A stretch of 64,000 nucleotides of DNA from Pseudomonas sp. R5-89-07 (lineage in GTDB: Bacteria > Pseudomonadota > Gammaproteobacteria > Pseudomonadales > Pseudomonadaceae). The translations under genes were made by a program, and so were the position numbers. The DNA is taken from positions 3,782,001 to 3,846,000 of the forward strand of contig NZ_CP027727.1 in NCBI RefSeq assembly GCF_003851685.1. Direction: 5' to 3'. The notes below the pieces were generated by a model. The model was not told where the DNA came from. It made no database searches and saw nothing but the letters and a program-made list of their open reading frames with translations. Shown piece after piece: positions 38,862-47,826 of this stretch. Each line of letters starts with the position of its first letter. Within the stretch, counting starts at the first letter, position 1.

Positions 38862-40349
38862 ATGAGTGATATTCCGTTGTTACCGCAAGTCGAGGCCTTT
38901 CTACGCCGCCGCCATGGGCTGTTTATCGACGGCGCCAGCGTACACAGCCATTCGAGCCAGACGATCGCCGTCACCAACCCGGCCAATGGCGAGGTGATCG
39001 CCCATGTCACCGATGCAGACCTGGCGGATGTCGACGCCGCAGTCGCCTCCGCCAACCGCGGCTTTGAGCTGTGGTCCCAGGCCGCCCCCGCAACGCGTGG
39101 TAACGTGCTGCTCAAGCTCGCCGACCTGCTGGAGCAAAACCGCGAAGAACTGGCACAGATCGAGACCTGCCAGTCGGGCAAGCTCATCCAGATAGCCCGT
39201 GCGTTCGAGGTCGATCAGGCCGCGCACTTCCTGCGGTATTACGCCGGCTGGGCAACCAAACTCAGCGGCGAGACGCTGACGCCGTCGCTGCCTTCGTTCA
39301 ACGGCGAGCGCTACAGCGCTTTTACCCTGCGCGAACCGGTCGGCGTGGTGGTGGGCATCGTGCCATGGAATTTCTCGACCATGATCGCCATCTGGAAACT
39401 CGCCTCGGCTCTGGTAACGGGCTGCAGCATCATCATCAAGCCCAGCGAGTTCACGCCGTTGACCCTCCTGCGCATCGCCGAGCTGGGCACAGAAGCAGGG
39501 TTGCCGGCGGGCGTGCTCAACGTGCTGACCGGCGGCGGGCACGTCGGCAGGGGCCTAGTGGAGCATCCCGGCACCCACAAGGTTTCGTTCACCGGTTCGG
39601 TGCCGACCGGCATTGCCGTGGGCCGTAGCGCCATGGGGGCCGGCCTGACCCGCGCCACCCTGGAACTGGGCGGCAAGAATGCCGCTGGCTTCCTGCGCGA
39701 CATGGACGTGGACAAAGCGGTGGACGGCATCATCGAAGCCGGCTTTTTACACTCCGGGCAAATCTGCGCGGCGGCCGAACGTTTCTATGTGCACCGCTCG
39801 CAGATCGACGCTGTACTGGAAAAACTCAAGACGCGCCTAAGCCGCCTGACCATCGGCTCGCCCCTGGACGAGAGCACCGAATTCGGCCCGGTGACGCATC
39901 AGCAGCACCGGCAAAAACTGCTCGGTTACTTCAACCAGGCCCGCGCCGAAAACAACACCATCATTCATGGCGGCACCCTCCTCGACCGCCCCGGCTGCTA
40001 CGTCGAGCCCACCGTGATCCTCGCCAACAGCCCCCACGACACCCTGCTCAACGAAGAAACCTTCGGCCCCATCGCCACCTTCCTGCCCTACGACAGCGAA
40101 GAAGAATTGCTGACGCTGATGAACCAGGGGCCCCACGGCTTGAGCGCAAGCCTGTGGACCAACGATTTGGGCAAGGCCCTGCGCATGATCCCGGCCATCA
40201 ACGCCGGCACCCTGTGGGTGAACATGCACACCTTGCTCGACCCGGCAGTACCGTTTGGCGGGCGTCGTTCGTCGGGGGTCGGGCGGGAGTTTGGCAGTGC
40301 GTTTATCGAAGATTACACCGAGCTTAAGTCGGTGATGATTCGGTATTGA
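38862..40349 (+). CDS. feaB: FeaB-type (4-hydroxy)phenylacetaldehyde dehydrogenase
   Basis: A 495-residue NAD-dependent aldehyde dehydrogenase. The catalytic cysteine is residue 302 in SGQICAAAER and the general-base glutamate is in LELGGKN. The N-terminus (QVEAFLRRRHGLFIDGAS), the RYYAGWATKLSGETL region and the C-terminus (VNMHTLLDPAVPFGG, ELKSVMIRY) follow E. coli FeaB. It would oxidise 4-hydroxyphenylacetaldehyde to 4-hydroxyphenylacetate, the substrate of the divergent hydroxylase. ATG 38862 follows AGGAAC; GTG 38841 is less likely. Confidence 0.85.
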   Translation: MSDIPLLPQVEAFLRRRHGLFIDGASVHSHSSQTIAVTNPANGEVIAHVTDADLADVDAAVASANRGFELWSQAAPATRGNVLLKLADLLEQNREELAQIETCQSGKLIQIARAFEVDQAAHFLRYYAGWATKLSGETLTPSLPSFNGERYSAFTLREPVGVVVGIVPWNFSTMIAIWKLASALVTGCSIIIKPSEFTPLTLLRIAELGTEAGLPAGVLNVLTGGGHVGRGLVEHPGTHKVSFTGSVPTGIAVGRSAMGAGLTRATLELGGKNAAGFLRDMDVDKAVDGIIEAGFLHSGQICAAAERFYVHRSQIDAVLEKLKTRLSRLTIGSPLDESTEFGPVTHQQHRQKLLGYFNQARAENNTIIHGGTLLDRPGCYVEPTVILANSPHDTLLNEETFGPIATFLPYDSEEELLTLMNQGPHGLSASLWTNDLGKALRMIPAINAGTLWVNMHTLLDPAVPFGGRRSSGVGREFGSAFIEDYTELKSVMIRY

Positions 40350-40401
40350 GCATTGATGAAGATTATCAATCAGCCGCAGATTTAACTAACACCTAGGTCC
40401 A

Positions 40402-40491
40402 GTGTCGGAGGGGGCTTGCCCCGATGGCGGTGCATCAGCCACAAATGAGCCAGCTGAACCGCCGCTATCGGGGGCAAGCCCCCTCCCACAT
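40402..40491. repeat. REPIN of the GGAGGGGGCTTGCCCC family
   Basis: Two inverted units (about 40402-40425 and 40467-40491) flank a spacer in the 176-base gap between converging genes. The left unit has small changes (GTCGGAGG, one C fewer), so it looks older. Confidence 0.82.
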
Positions 40492-40525
40492 TTTTGATTT
40501 CCTGTGCCGGGCAGACTGCGCCTGG

Positions 40526-41458
40526 CTACCAGCGGCCCATCGCCAGGCTATGAGGCGAAAACTCGGCGAACTGCCAACGCAAGGCCAGCGCTGCCGGACG
40601 GTGGACCACCTGTTCCACAGTCACCGTCCATAACCGCTGCGCCCCGTCGAACTCGGCCACTTGCGGCCCGCTGAGGATCAGCGAGGTACGCCCCGCCACG
40701 TGCAGCACGTCCCCCGATTCGAAATCGATGAACAACAACCCCGCCACCGGGTTGGCTTGCAGATTACCGAGGGTATTGAAGAACAGGTTGCCGGCAAAAT
40801 CCGGAATGGTCAGCACATTGCCCTCGACCCGCACGAAACCGGTGTTGCCGCCGCGATGGGAAACATCCACCGAGCGTTCACCGTGCAGGTCGACATAGCT
40901 GGCGACGAAGAACGTGTCGGCGCTGCGGATCATCTTGCGTGCAGCGCCATCCAGGCTGTCGCTGCGCTCGGCCACGCTGCCAGGTTTGCGCGCAACGGTA
41001 TCGACGGGGCGCAGCTGGATGTATTTAGGGCAGTTGCCGAAGCTTTGCACCACCTCCACCGCAAAGCCGTCGTGATCCAGCGCGCCAATGCGACCATTCA
41101 TGCGATTGCGACGGCGTGTGTTCAAGTCGATGCCGAGCACGCCAACAGCCGCGCCGGCCGTTAGCCCAGCCCGGGCGGGGTCGCTTTTGGCGGGCAGACT
41201 GTCGATCTGCAACCGCTGCGGATCAGGCGAATGCGCGAACCCTGGCGCACCTTCCAGCATTGTCGCCCATGGGATGCCCTGTTCATCTACCGCGCCCAGC
41301 ATCAGGTAAGGCAGCAAGGGATAGAAATCGCGATGCTGCTCCGGCAGATGATCGCGTATGACTTTGGGACCGATCACGGCCATGCGTTCAGCCACGCCGG
41401 CACTGTCCTGCAAATGCCGTTCGCCGGCATGCCAAGGGGATTGTTCGATCGAGTTCAT
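40526..41458 (-). CDS. pyridoxamine 5'-phosphate oxidase-like FMN-binding protein
   Basis: A 310-residue split-barrel flavoprotein of the PNPOx-like family. The core contains FFVASYVDLHGERSVDVSHRGGNTGFVRV and FFNTLGNLQANPVAGLLFIDF, the usual FMN-binding strand pair. An N-terminal domain (about 1-160) includes WATMLEGAPGFA. Members often act on small electrophiles or haem-like ligands; function here is unknown. ATG 41458 follows GAGGTGG; the longer frame upstream has no ribosome site. It shows no obvious link to the LysR genes beside it. Confidence 0.75.
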   Translation of the reverse strand: MNSIEQSPWHAGERHLQDSAGVAERMAVIGPKVIRDHLPEQHRDFYPLLPYLMLGAVDEQGIPWATMLEGAPGFAHSPDPQRLQIDSLPAKSDPARAGLTAGAAVGVLGIDLNTRRRNRMNGRIGALDHDGFAVEVVQSFGNCPKYIQLRPVDTVARKPGSVAERSDSLDGAARKMIRSADTFFVASYVDLHGERSVDVSHRGGNTGFVRVEGNVLTIPDFAGNLFFNTLGNLQANPVAGLLFIDFESGDVLHVAGRTSLILSGPQVAEFDGAQRLWTVTVEQVVHRPAALALRWQFAEFSPHSLAMGRW

Positions 41459-41537
41459 GGCGACCACCTCTGGTTGGATACCTGGATGCTGCACCTACGC
41501 CGTCGTGGAGAGAATGCCCACCCCAGGCAATCCACTG

Positions 41538-42422
41538 TTACGCCAGCTGAAATGCCGGGTGCGCGCGCAACGCCGCGACACAGTCATCGACAAAACTGCG
41601 CACGCGCATGGGCGCATGGCGACCTTCTCGGTACACCACCTGCACCGGCTCCGGTGGCAGTTCAAAGGCTGGCAGGATACGGCGCAGTTGGCCGCTCATC
41701 AGGTGATCATGAACCGGATAACTCAGGCAACGAATCACCCCCGCTCCCTGCACAGCGGCATTGATTGCGCCTTGCACCGTAGCGCAGCGCAGACGTGCGC
41801 GGGCCTTGAGCTGATAGTGCGGGAAGTCCCACTGCGCCGGGTCGGTGCTGGCGATCAGATGATGCTGCTTGAGGGCATCGGGATGCATAGGCTCGCCGTG
41901 GGCGGCAAGATAGCCGGGACTGGCGCAGAGGATATGCCGCACATGCCCCACCGGCCGTGCGATCAGCGACGAGCTGGGCAACTCGCCCACCAGCACCGCC
42001 ACGTCCAGCCCTTCTTCGTGCAGGTTCGGGTAGTAGTCGTGGTAGTGGGCGACCAGGCGCACCTGCGGGTAACGGTCCATATACGCGGCCAGTACCGGCG
42101 CCATGACATAGCGGCTGAACAGCAACGGCAAGAATACCCGCAGATTGCCCTGGGCCTGGCTATGCAGCCCCTTGGCCGAGGCTTCAGCCGCCTCCACCGC
42201 CGCCAGCAGCCGCACACAGTCAGCCATATAGGCATTGCCCGCGTCAGTCAGGCTGACCCCGCGGGTACTGCGCTGCAACAACATCACGCGCAAACGCGCT
42301 TCCAGACGGGCAATCGCCCGCACCAGGGTCGGGCCGGAGACCCGCGCAACACGCGCTGCCGCCGCCAGGCTCGGTTGGTCGGCCAGCGCCGCGAACAACT
42401 GCATATCGCGATAACGTTCCAT
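41538..42422 (-). CDS. LysR-family transcriptional regulator
   Basis: A 294-residue LysR regulator. The N-terminal helix-turn-helix reads MQLFAALADQPSLAAAARVARVSGPTLVRAIARLE, and the effector domain has the usual two subdomains, with a ligand-region motif LHEEGLDVAVLVG. Its start overlaps the stop of the upstream LysR gene by one base (TGATG), so the two regulators are co-translated, and it closes a three-gene operon with the GST. Adjacent paralogous LysR genes could act on the same promoter. Confidence 0.85.
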   Translation of the reverse strand: MERYRDMQLFAALADQPSLAAAARVARVSGPTLVRAIARLEARLRVMLLQRSTRGVSLTDAGNAYMADCVRLLAAVEAAEASAKGLHSQAQGNLRVFLPLLFSRYVMAPVLAAYMDRYPQVRLVAHYHDYYPNLHEEGLDVAVLVGELPSSSLIARPVGHVRHILCASPGYLAAHGEPMHPDALKQHHLIASTDPAQWDFPHYQLKARARLRCATVQGAINAAVQGAGVIRCLSYPVHDHLMSGQLRRILPAFELPPEPVQVVYREGRHAPMRVRSFVDDCVAALRAHPAFQLA

Positions 42423-43342
42423 CAGCGGCGCGGCTTCGACGCCGGATTCAGGGCCACGTCCCGCCCAAGGCGCTGGGCAAGGAAATCGACAAAACTGTGG
42501 ACCTTGGCCGGCACTCGACCGTTGTTCTGGAACACCACCTGGATCGGCAGCGCCGCCGGCTCGAAAGCCTCCAGCACAATCTCCAGCTCACCCGCCGCCA
42601 CCGCTGCCGCCACCTGATAGGACAGCACCCGCGTCATGCCCCAGCCCAGGCGTGCCAGGTTGATCGCTGCATTGTTCGCGGTAACCACCAGGCGTGGCTC
42701 GATAGGCACCGTCAGCGGCTGGTCGCCGTCGACAAACGCCCATTCACTGACCAATTGGCTGGAGGAAGAGGTAACGATCTTCGCGTCACGCAACTGTTCG
42801 GGCCGCAGGGGCCGCCCGTGCAGCTCGAGATACGCGGGCGATGCGCACACCACCCGGCGCACCTCACCGACGGTGATCGCCTGCTGCCCCGGCTCGTGCA
42901 AATGGCCGATACGCACGGCCACGTCGACGCCTTCGTCGCTCATGTTGACCACACGGTCGACCAGCAGGGCATTGATATTCACCTGCGGAAAACGGTCGAG
43001 ATAGTCGCCCAGTGCCGGCGCCACGAACAGCTCGCCAAACAGCACCGGCGCGGTCACGCTCAATTGCCCGCAGGGAATCGAATAACTGCCCGCCGCCGCT
43101 TCCTCGGCCTCGTCCAGCTCGGCCAGGATGCGCCGACAGTCTTGCAGGTAACGCTGCCCGGCTTCGGTCAGGTGCAGACTGCGAGTGGTGCGCGACAGCA
43201 GTTGGGTGCCGATGCGTTGTTCCATGGCGGCAATCGCCCGGGTCACGCTGGGCGGCGAGGTGTTCAGACGCCGCGCGGCGGCAGCGAAACCTTCCTCGTC
43301 GGCCACCGCAAGGAACACCTGCATTTCATGAAAACGGTCCAT
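42422..43342 (-). CDS. LysR-family transcriptional regulator, upstream paralogue
   Basis: A 306-residue LysR regulator with a helix-turn-helix MQVFLAVADEEGFAAAARRLNTSPPSVTRAIAAMEQRIG and effector motif MSDEGVDVAVRIG. It resembles the downstream LysR but is well diverged. ATG 43342 follows AAGGGG; the 58 extra codons in the open frame are not LysR-like. It starts 16 bases after the GST stop and probably controls the GST promoter, where LysR-like palindromes are visible. Confidence 0.87.
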   Translation of the reverse strand: MDRFHEMQVFLAVADEEGFAAAARRLNTSPPSVTRAIAAMEQRIGTQLLSRTTRSLHLTEAGQRYLQDCRRILAELDEAEEAAAGSYSIPCGQLSVTAPVLFGELFVAPALGDYLDRFPQVNINALLVDRVVNMSDEGVDVAVRIGHLHEPGQQAITVGEVRRVVCASPAYLELHGRPLRPEQLRDAKIVTSSSSQLVSEWAFVDGDQPLTVPIEPRLVVTANNAAINLARLGWGMTRVLSYQVAAAVAAGELEIVLEAFEPAALPIQVVFQNNGRVPAKVHSFVDFLAQRLGRDVALNPASKPRR

Positions 43343-43358
43343 CGGCGCCCCTTGCTGG

Positions 43359-43985
43359 TTACTGTGACTGCAGACCCGCCGCCGTGCGCGGCATGCCGAC
43401 GAAACCCGGCAGGGCTTCAATGCTGGCGAGCCAGGCGCGCACTTGAGGATAGTCGGCCAGCGACACATTGCCTTCCGGCGCATGGGCTGTGTAGGTATAG
43501 AACGCAATATCGGCAATGCTCGGCTGCTCGCCGGCCAGAAAATGGCTTTCGCCCAGTTGCTGCTCCATCACGTTCAGCAGTGCATGGGCGCGGTTGATGG
43601 CGAGGCCCGCGTCCACGTCGGCACCAAACACCGTGGCCAATCGCGCCGTGGCAGGCCCGGTATGCAACTGACCGGCCGCCGCCGAAAGCCAACGCTGCAC
43701 CCGTGCCTGCCCGACCGGGTCTGTGGGCAGCCACTGGCCGTTGTCGTAGGTGGCCGCCAGGTAGACCAGGATGGCGTTGGAGTCTGCCAGTATCGTCCCG
43801 CCATCGTCGATCACGGGCACTTGGCCGAAGCGGTTAAGGGTGGTGACGAATTCGGGCGATTTATGCGCGCCTTGCTTGAGGTCCACCAAGATAAATTCCA
43901 TGGGCAGGCCCAGCAGGGACAGCATCAGCTCGACCCGATGGGAGTGGCCGGACAGGGGGAAACCATACAGTTTGATTGCGGGCAT
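43359..43985 (-). CDS. glutathione S-transferase family protein
   Basis: A 208-residue cytosolic GST. The thioredoxin-like N-terminal domain shows IKLYGFPLSGHSHRVELMLSLLGL, a RFGQVPVIDDG cis-proline loop and ILADSNAILVYLA for the glutathione gamma-glutamyl contact. The all-helical C-terminal domain includes QPSIADIAFYTYTAHAPEG. It is the first gene of a GST-LysR-LysR operon, a common arrangement in which the GST is induced by an electrophile. ATG 43985 begins the family's normal N-terminus. Confidence 0.88.
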   Translation of the reverse strand: MPAIKLYGFPLSGHSHRVELMLSLLGLPMEFILVDLKQGAHKSPEFVTTLNRFGQVPVIDDGGTILADSNAILVYLAATYDNGQWLPTDPVGQARVQRWLSAAAGQLHTGPATARLATVFGADVDAGLAINRAHALLNVMEQQLGESHFLAGEQPSIADIAFYTYTAHAPEGNVSLADYPQVRAWLASIEALPGFVGMPRTAAGLQSQ

Positions 43986-44067
43986 GACGGACTCCAGGGC
44001 GTTGTCGACCGAATATCGTGTCGATGACTGCAATGTTCTTATGTACCAACCGTCAGTGGAATTACCA

Positions 44068-44099
44068 GATTGTACAATCCAGCATTTCATCTAATGAAA
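44068..44099. promoter_or_regulatory. palindromes upstream of the GST-LysR-LysR operon
   Basis: Two inverted repeats lie 83-114 bases upstream of the GST start: the perfect 12-base palindrome GATTGTACAATC (44068-44079) and TTTCAT-CTA-ATGAAA (44085-44099). The second has the T-N11-A symmetry of LysR-type sites. Both are good candidates for binding by the LysR proteins of the operon. Confidence 0.5.
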
Positions 44100-44126
44100 C
44101 AATAATGCGATTCCGCACTGACGCTG

Positions 44127-45374
44127 CTAGTCGGCAGCCAAATATGCGCCCTGCAATTCGAGCGTGCGAATCCTGCGGTAATCCGCCTCGATCACTACTG
44201 GGTCGGCATGAACCAGATACACCGTGCCCGGCTGACTGAATACATCCTGAGTTACACCTATCGGCTGGCCGCTTTCAACGTAAAACACTGCCTCGAAAAA
44301 CGACTCAAGCTTGAGCAGTTGCTGCAAAAAACCATCCTTTTCGAAACGGCCCTCTGAGCGGTTGATCAAGCAAACGTTGTAGGTATGTCGCAGACGCCGA
44401 TAATCAACCTTACTCGCCAACCGTTGCTGAAATACCTCCGGCTGCAGGAGGGATAAAACCACTGCGTCGATCTGCCCAAGGCCGGTAGTTTTCCTTGAGA
44501 CGTCTGGTCGAAGAATGCCGTCGGTACGGGCGGCAATTTCCACCAATTTCGGCCCGTCTTCGGTGAGCATTATTTCCGCATGGCTGGGACCGTTTTGAAT
44601 GCCGAGACACCGCACCACTGCTCGCGTGTAGTCGACGAGCACTGCATAAAACGGTGAATCGGACCCCATCAGTTCATCGATGTCGTAGAGAATGCCGCCG
44701 GTCGACGTCCGCTGCTTTTGGTAACGTACGACTTCGGTAACAAGCTGTTGCCCGTTGAGGGAGACCATATTCACCACATACTCCAGCCCCGCCAGGTATT
44801 CCTGAATGAGGATCTGGGTGTTAGGAATATTCAACTTATTGGTCGTCCCCAATAGACGCTGCGCAGCAGCCTTGCAGGCGTGCCTATCTTCACAGATAAA
44901 CACACCATCGGCGCCTGCGCTTTCGAGGGGTTTGATGACCACCGGAAAACGTCCGTGCTCATCAATCCAATGTTGAGCATCCTCCCAACAGCCAGCAATG
45001 AACTGCCGTGCAGCCGGCAATTGCGCCTGGGTTATGCACTGGATCATTTCGTACTTGTTTCGTCGCGCGTTGGTTTTGTCAAAATGATTGCGATAAGGCA
45101 GTTGCAATCGCTCATTCAGATGGTCAGCCAGGAGCACACCCGTTTCTGCGCCTGCAAGGATGAACTGCGGTTTGAAGCGTTGGACTTTCGCCAAAGTCGC
45201 TGCAATGTCACTATTGACGATCATCTGCTCATAGAGCGCACAGTCAAAGCCCTTGTAATAGTAGCTATCAAACATTTCTGATGAAGCCACATGCACCAGT
45301 ACGCAGCCTTCATCCTTTAATCGCTTCGCCAAGAACTTTCCGGATGAAAACCCATCGACCATGACGACTCTCAT
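44127..45374 (-). CDS. ATP-grasp ligase (L-amino acid ligase type)
   Basis: A 415-residue ATP-grasp enzyme. The N-terminal MVDGFSSGKFLAKRLKDEG resembles the opening of BacD/RizA-type L-amino acid ligases that make dipeptides. The ATP-binding core has PVVIKPLESAGADGVFIC near 150 and HAEIMLTEDGPKLVEIAARTDG near 275 with the metal-binding acidic residues. It is the last gene of the four-gene low-GC operon and overlaps the exporter gene by four bases (ATGA). The likely role is joining an unusual amino acid to another amino acid; substrates are unknown. Confidence 0.8.
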   Translation of the reverse strand: MRVVMVDGFSSGKFLAKRLKDEGCVLVHVASSEMFDSYYYKGFDCALYEQMIVNSDIAATLAKVQRFKPQFILAGAETGVLLADHLNERLQLPYRNHFDKTNARRNKYEMIQCITQAQLPAARQFIAGCWEDAQHWIDEHGRFPVVIKPLESAGADGVFICEDRHACKAAAQRLLGTTNKLNIPNTQILIQEYLAGLEYVVNMVSLNGQQLVTEVVRYQKQRTSTGGILYDIDELMGSDSPFYAVLVDYTRAVVRCLGIQNGPSHAEIMLTEDGPKLVEIAARTDGILRPDVSRKTTGLGQIDAVVLSLLQPEVFQQRLASKVDYRRLRHTYNVCLINRSEGRFEKDGFLQQLLKLESFFEAVFYVESGQPIGVTQDVFSQPGTVYLVHADPVVIEADYRRIRTLELQGAYLAAD

Positions 45375-46288
45375 ACAACCTCCCTTTCCAATGCATGCAA
45401 TGATCTACCCAACAGCAAAAAAACAATCACAGTAACCGCTGCGACGCTGGCGACGGAAAATTCAACTCTCGCATCCATGTACTGGAGCAACAAGACAAAT
45501 ACAGGAAGCGTCAGCAATACCAGTGAAACGTGAATAGGCGTGAGGTAATAGATAGTTTTCTGGATCAGGTAAATGGGCAGCAAATGCCCTAACACTACCA
45601 GCACCGCCATAGACGGAATCAATTCACGATCAAGTAAAAAACTGCCCCCCGTAGCAGGAATTGCAACGGCACAAACGCCAACCATTGCGATGTTCCTAAT
45701 ACCCAGAATTTCGTAGACAGACCACTGGCGAGCGAACATTTCCTTGGAAAAAACCGTGTATATGACCGTGCCCAACGCACACGCCAATATGCTAGCAATA
45801 CCCAGCGCCCGCTGCCCATCGGTGGTGGTGACTACACCGCTGTCCCCCATAAAGGAATTGAACAACATGATCGCTACCGAGATAAGCACTAGCCATGAAA
45901 CCAACGCATCCGCGAGCGCAACCTGGACGCTACGTTTGTTAAGCCACGAAATAATCAACGTGAGCGCAGGACCACAGGCTACCGAGGCGACCCCGACTAC
46001 GGCAGGTTCCAAGTAACGCAGTGCATAGAACAGCCCGCCCCAATTGAGTAAAACCGCAAGATTGACCATAACGACCAATCGCCATTGGGCGCTTAATTTT
46101 GAACACACTGAACGCGTATTTCGAAAGAACGCCCAAGCACCAAAAAAACAGGCTGACGTGATGAAACAATAAAAGATAACGTTCAGCGTGCTGATAGATT
46201 GGGTGATCAACGCGACATAGACGTCGAACGCCGCGCTGATCAAGCAAAACACCAAGCCGATGATCAACCCGGTGCGTTGCATTACCAT
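45371..46288 (-). CDS. DMT-family (EamA-like) exporter
   Basis: A 305-residue protein with ten hydrophobic helices in two repeated halves, the drug/metabolite transporter fold. The first repeat contains NLAVLLNWGGLFYALRYLEPAVVGVASV, the second YLIQKTIYYLTPIHVSLVLL. Such proteins export amino acids and small metabolites, so it is the probable export or self-protection gene for the product of this operon. Two ATGs (46288, 46282) are possible. It lies 28 bases after the phosphoribosyltransferase gene and shares the low GC of the operon. Confidence 0.8.
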   Translation of the reverse strand: MVMQRTGLIIGLVFCLISAAFDVYVALITQSISTLNVIFYCFITSACFFGAWAFFRNTRSVCSKLSAQWRLVVMVNLAVLLNWGGLFYALRYLEPAVVGVASVACGPALTLIISWLNKRSVQVALADALVSWLVLISVAIMLFNSFMGDSGVVTTTDGQRALGIASILACALGTVIYTVFSKEMFARQWSVYEILGIRNIAMVGVCAVAIPATGGSFLLDRELIPSMAVLVVLGHLLPIYLIQKTIYYLTPIHVSLVLLTLPVFVLLLQYMDARVEFSVASVAAVTVIVFLLLGRSLHALEREVV

Positions 46289-46316
46289 TTAACCACCCGC
46301 GCACGCTCGACTGTTT

Positions 46317-46877
46317 TCATTCAATGCTCACCCCGCCTTCGCTAACCGTCACTTTCATAATTGTTTTAACGGTAAGTCCCGTCGCTCTCTTTACATTATC
46401 CGCCCCACCGTTTCCAACCTTCTCTACAGCGCATACGATGTCTACCAATTCACCCCCAGCCGCTTTTACAGCCTCGACCAACGCAATGACCGCACCACCA
46501 GAACTTAATGTGTCATCTATAATAATGACTCGATCACCTACCTCTACTCCATTGAGATAGAGCTGCCCTTGAAAATATTCCGATTCAATAACAACCACTT
46601 GCTCATTGAGACCACCAAGACTATAGGAATACCACCTCGCTATGGCTAAGGGAATGCCTGTTAACAGAGAGATAGTGGTCGCCAGTGCCACACCCTTATC
46701 CTCCTCTGTGACAATTTTCGAGATATCATGACTCATTACCTTGATTACTTTATGAGCAACCTCCATTAGAACTTCTGGCCGCAATGCAGGTATCTGATCA
46801 GTAAACTCATTCACGGTGGTGAGTGATTTTCCTGACCATACGACGTTGGCTTTTCTATAAATCTCTTCCAGCAACAT
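46317..46877 (-). CDS. type I phosphoribosyltransferase (adenine PRTase-like)
   Basis: A 186-residue PRTase. The PRPP-binding motif VIIIDDTLSSGGA is at 117-129, and TEEDKG at 57-62 stands where APRT proteins carry EARG. The hood and loop residues around 81-95 (RWYSYSLGG) differ from housekeeping Apt, so the acceptor base may not be adenine. It sits inside a biosynthetic-looking operon rather than near purine genes. ATG 46877 follows GAGGTGA and overlaps the PLP enzyme gene by 23 bases. Confidence 0.8.
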   Translation of the reverse strand: MLLEEIYRKANVVWSGKSLTTVNEFTDQIPALRPEVLMEVAHKVIKVMSHDISKIVTEEDKGVALATTISLLTGIPLAIARWYSYSLGGLNEQVVVIESEYFQGQLYLNGVEVGDRVIIIDDTLSSGGAVIALVEAVKAAGGELVDIVCAVEKVGNGGADNVKRATGLTVKTIMKVTVSEGGVSIE

Positions 46878-47826
46878 AGTTCACCTCACTGTACTCAGGA
46901 TAAAGCCCATCCCAACGGCTCGCATACTTCCACGAACTGTCAAAAAACACGGTAACTATGGTCTTGTTTTTGAGCGTTCGAACGAGCTCATCACACATCA
47001 GCAGGTTAGCGCCACAGGTTGGTCCGATGGGGAGCTTTTCTGCCTTAATGAAATGTTTCATTCGAGACCACGCGTCAGCGCCATCAATCACTCTTACCTC
47101 ATCAACTAAATCGGGAACAGTATTAGGCGACATTACGCCCGCGCCTAGCCCCATTAGATTGTGGGGGCGATGATTAAACGGCAGCTTATTTCTCTGCGAG
47201 AACAAAGGCGCAGAACTGTTAACTTCCAACGCTATCGTTTTAATTTCGTCATACGCGTGCTTTAACGTCTCAGCAATACCAGAGAATGTGCCCCCTGTGC
47301 CGATTGAACACACAAAAAAATCGGGTGCGATGTTCTGCACACTTAACTGTCTAATTATTTCACTACCACAGCCCCTCCAACCGTCTTTATTCAACAAACA
47401 ACTGGACTGATCCAGATAATAGCAATTCTCAGACGAGTTTTCCGACAAATAAGCTTTCGCCTGGAACACTGAACCCGACAAGAACAATTCTTTTGGAGTT
47501 TCTACTATTTCAGCATTATAAGAGCGTATCTGCGCTTTCCGCTCCTCAGTCATACCTTCAGGCATAAATATCTTTACTTTATAGCCTTTTAATCTGCCGA
47601 TCCAGGCCAGTGCGGCGCCTCCATTCCCAGTAGAGCAGTCAATCAGCGTCATACCCGGCGTAATAATTCGAGCTTCTTCCAGTCGGCTCACAATATTTAG
47701 ATACGTTCGATCCTTATGACTTCCGGAAGGATTCAGAAACTCGCATTTGGAAAAGACCCTATTCCCATTTTCGGAAAGCGTCGCCAATTCAACTAGCGGT
47801 GTATTGCCAATATCCTTCAGCTCCAT
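46855..47826 (-). CDS. cysteine-synthase-like PLP enzyme
   Basis: A 323-residue fold-type II PLP enzyme. The Schiff-base lysine is residue 38 in NPSGSHKDR, STGNGG at 65-70 binds the substrate carboxylate, and GTGGTFSG at 176-183 holds the PLP phosphate. It resembles cysteine synthase and the relatives that make beta-substituted alanines such as diaminopropionate for natural products. It is unlike housekeeping CysK/CysM in its extended middle region. ATG 47826 follows AGGGG and begins MELKDIGNTPLVEL; TTG 47832 is possible. First gene of the operon, about 45% GC. Confidence 0.82.
   Translation of the reverse strand: MELKDIGNTPLVELATLSENGNRVFSKCEFLNPSGSHKDRTYLNIVSRLEEARIITPGMTLIDCSTGNGGAALAWIGRLKGYKVKIFMPEGMTEERKAQIRSYNAEIVETPKELFLSGSVFQAKAYLSENSSENCYYLDQSSCLLNKDGWRGCGSEIIRQLSVQNIAPDFFVCSIGTGGTFSGIAETLKHAYDEIKTIALEVNSSAPLFSQRNKLPFNHRPHNLMGLGAGVMSPNTVPDLVDEVRVIDGADAWSRMKHFIKAEKLPIGPTCGANLLMCDELVRTLKNKTIVTVFFDSSWKYASRWDGLYPEYSEVNYVAGRDL

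Noticed and set aside
44127..47826. Anti-phage defence cassette
   Set aside because: No nuclease, helicase, TIR, protease or other defence effector; the enzymes fit small-molecule synthesis better.
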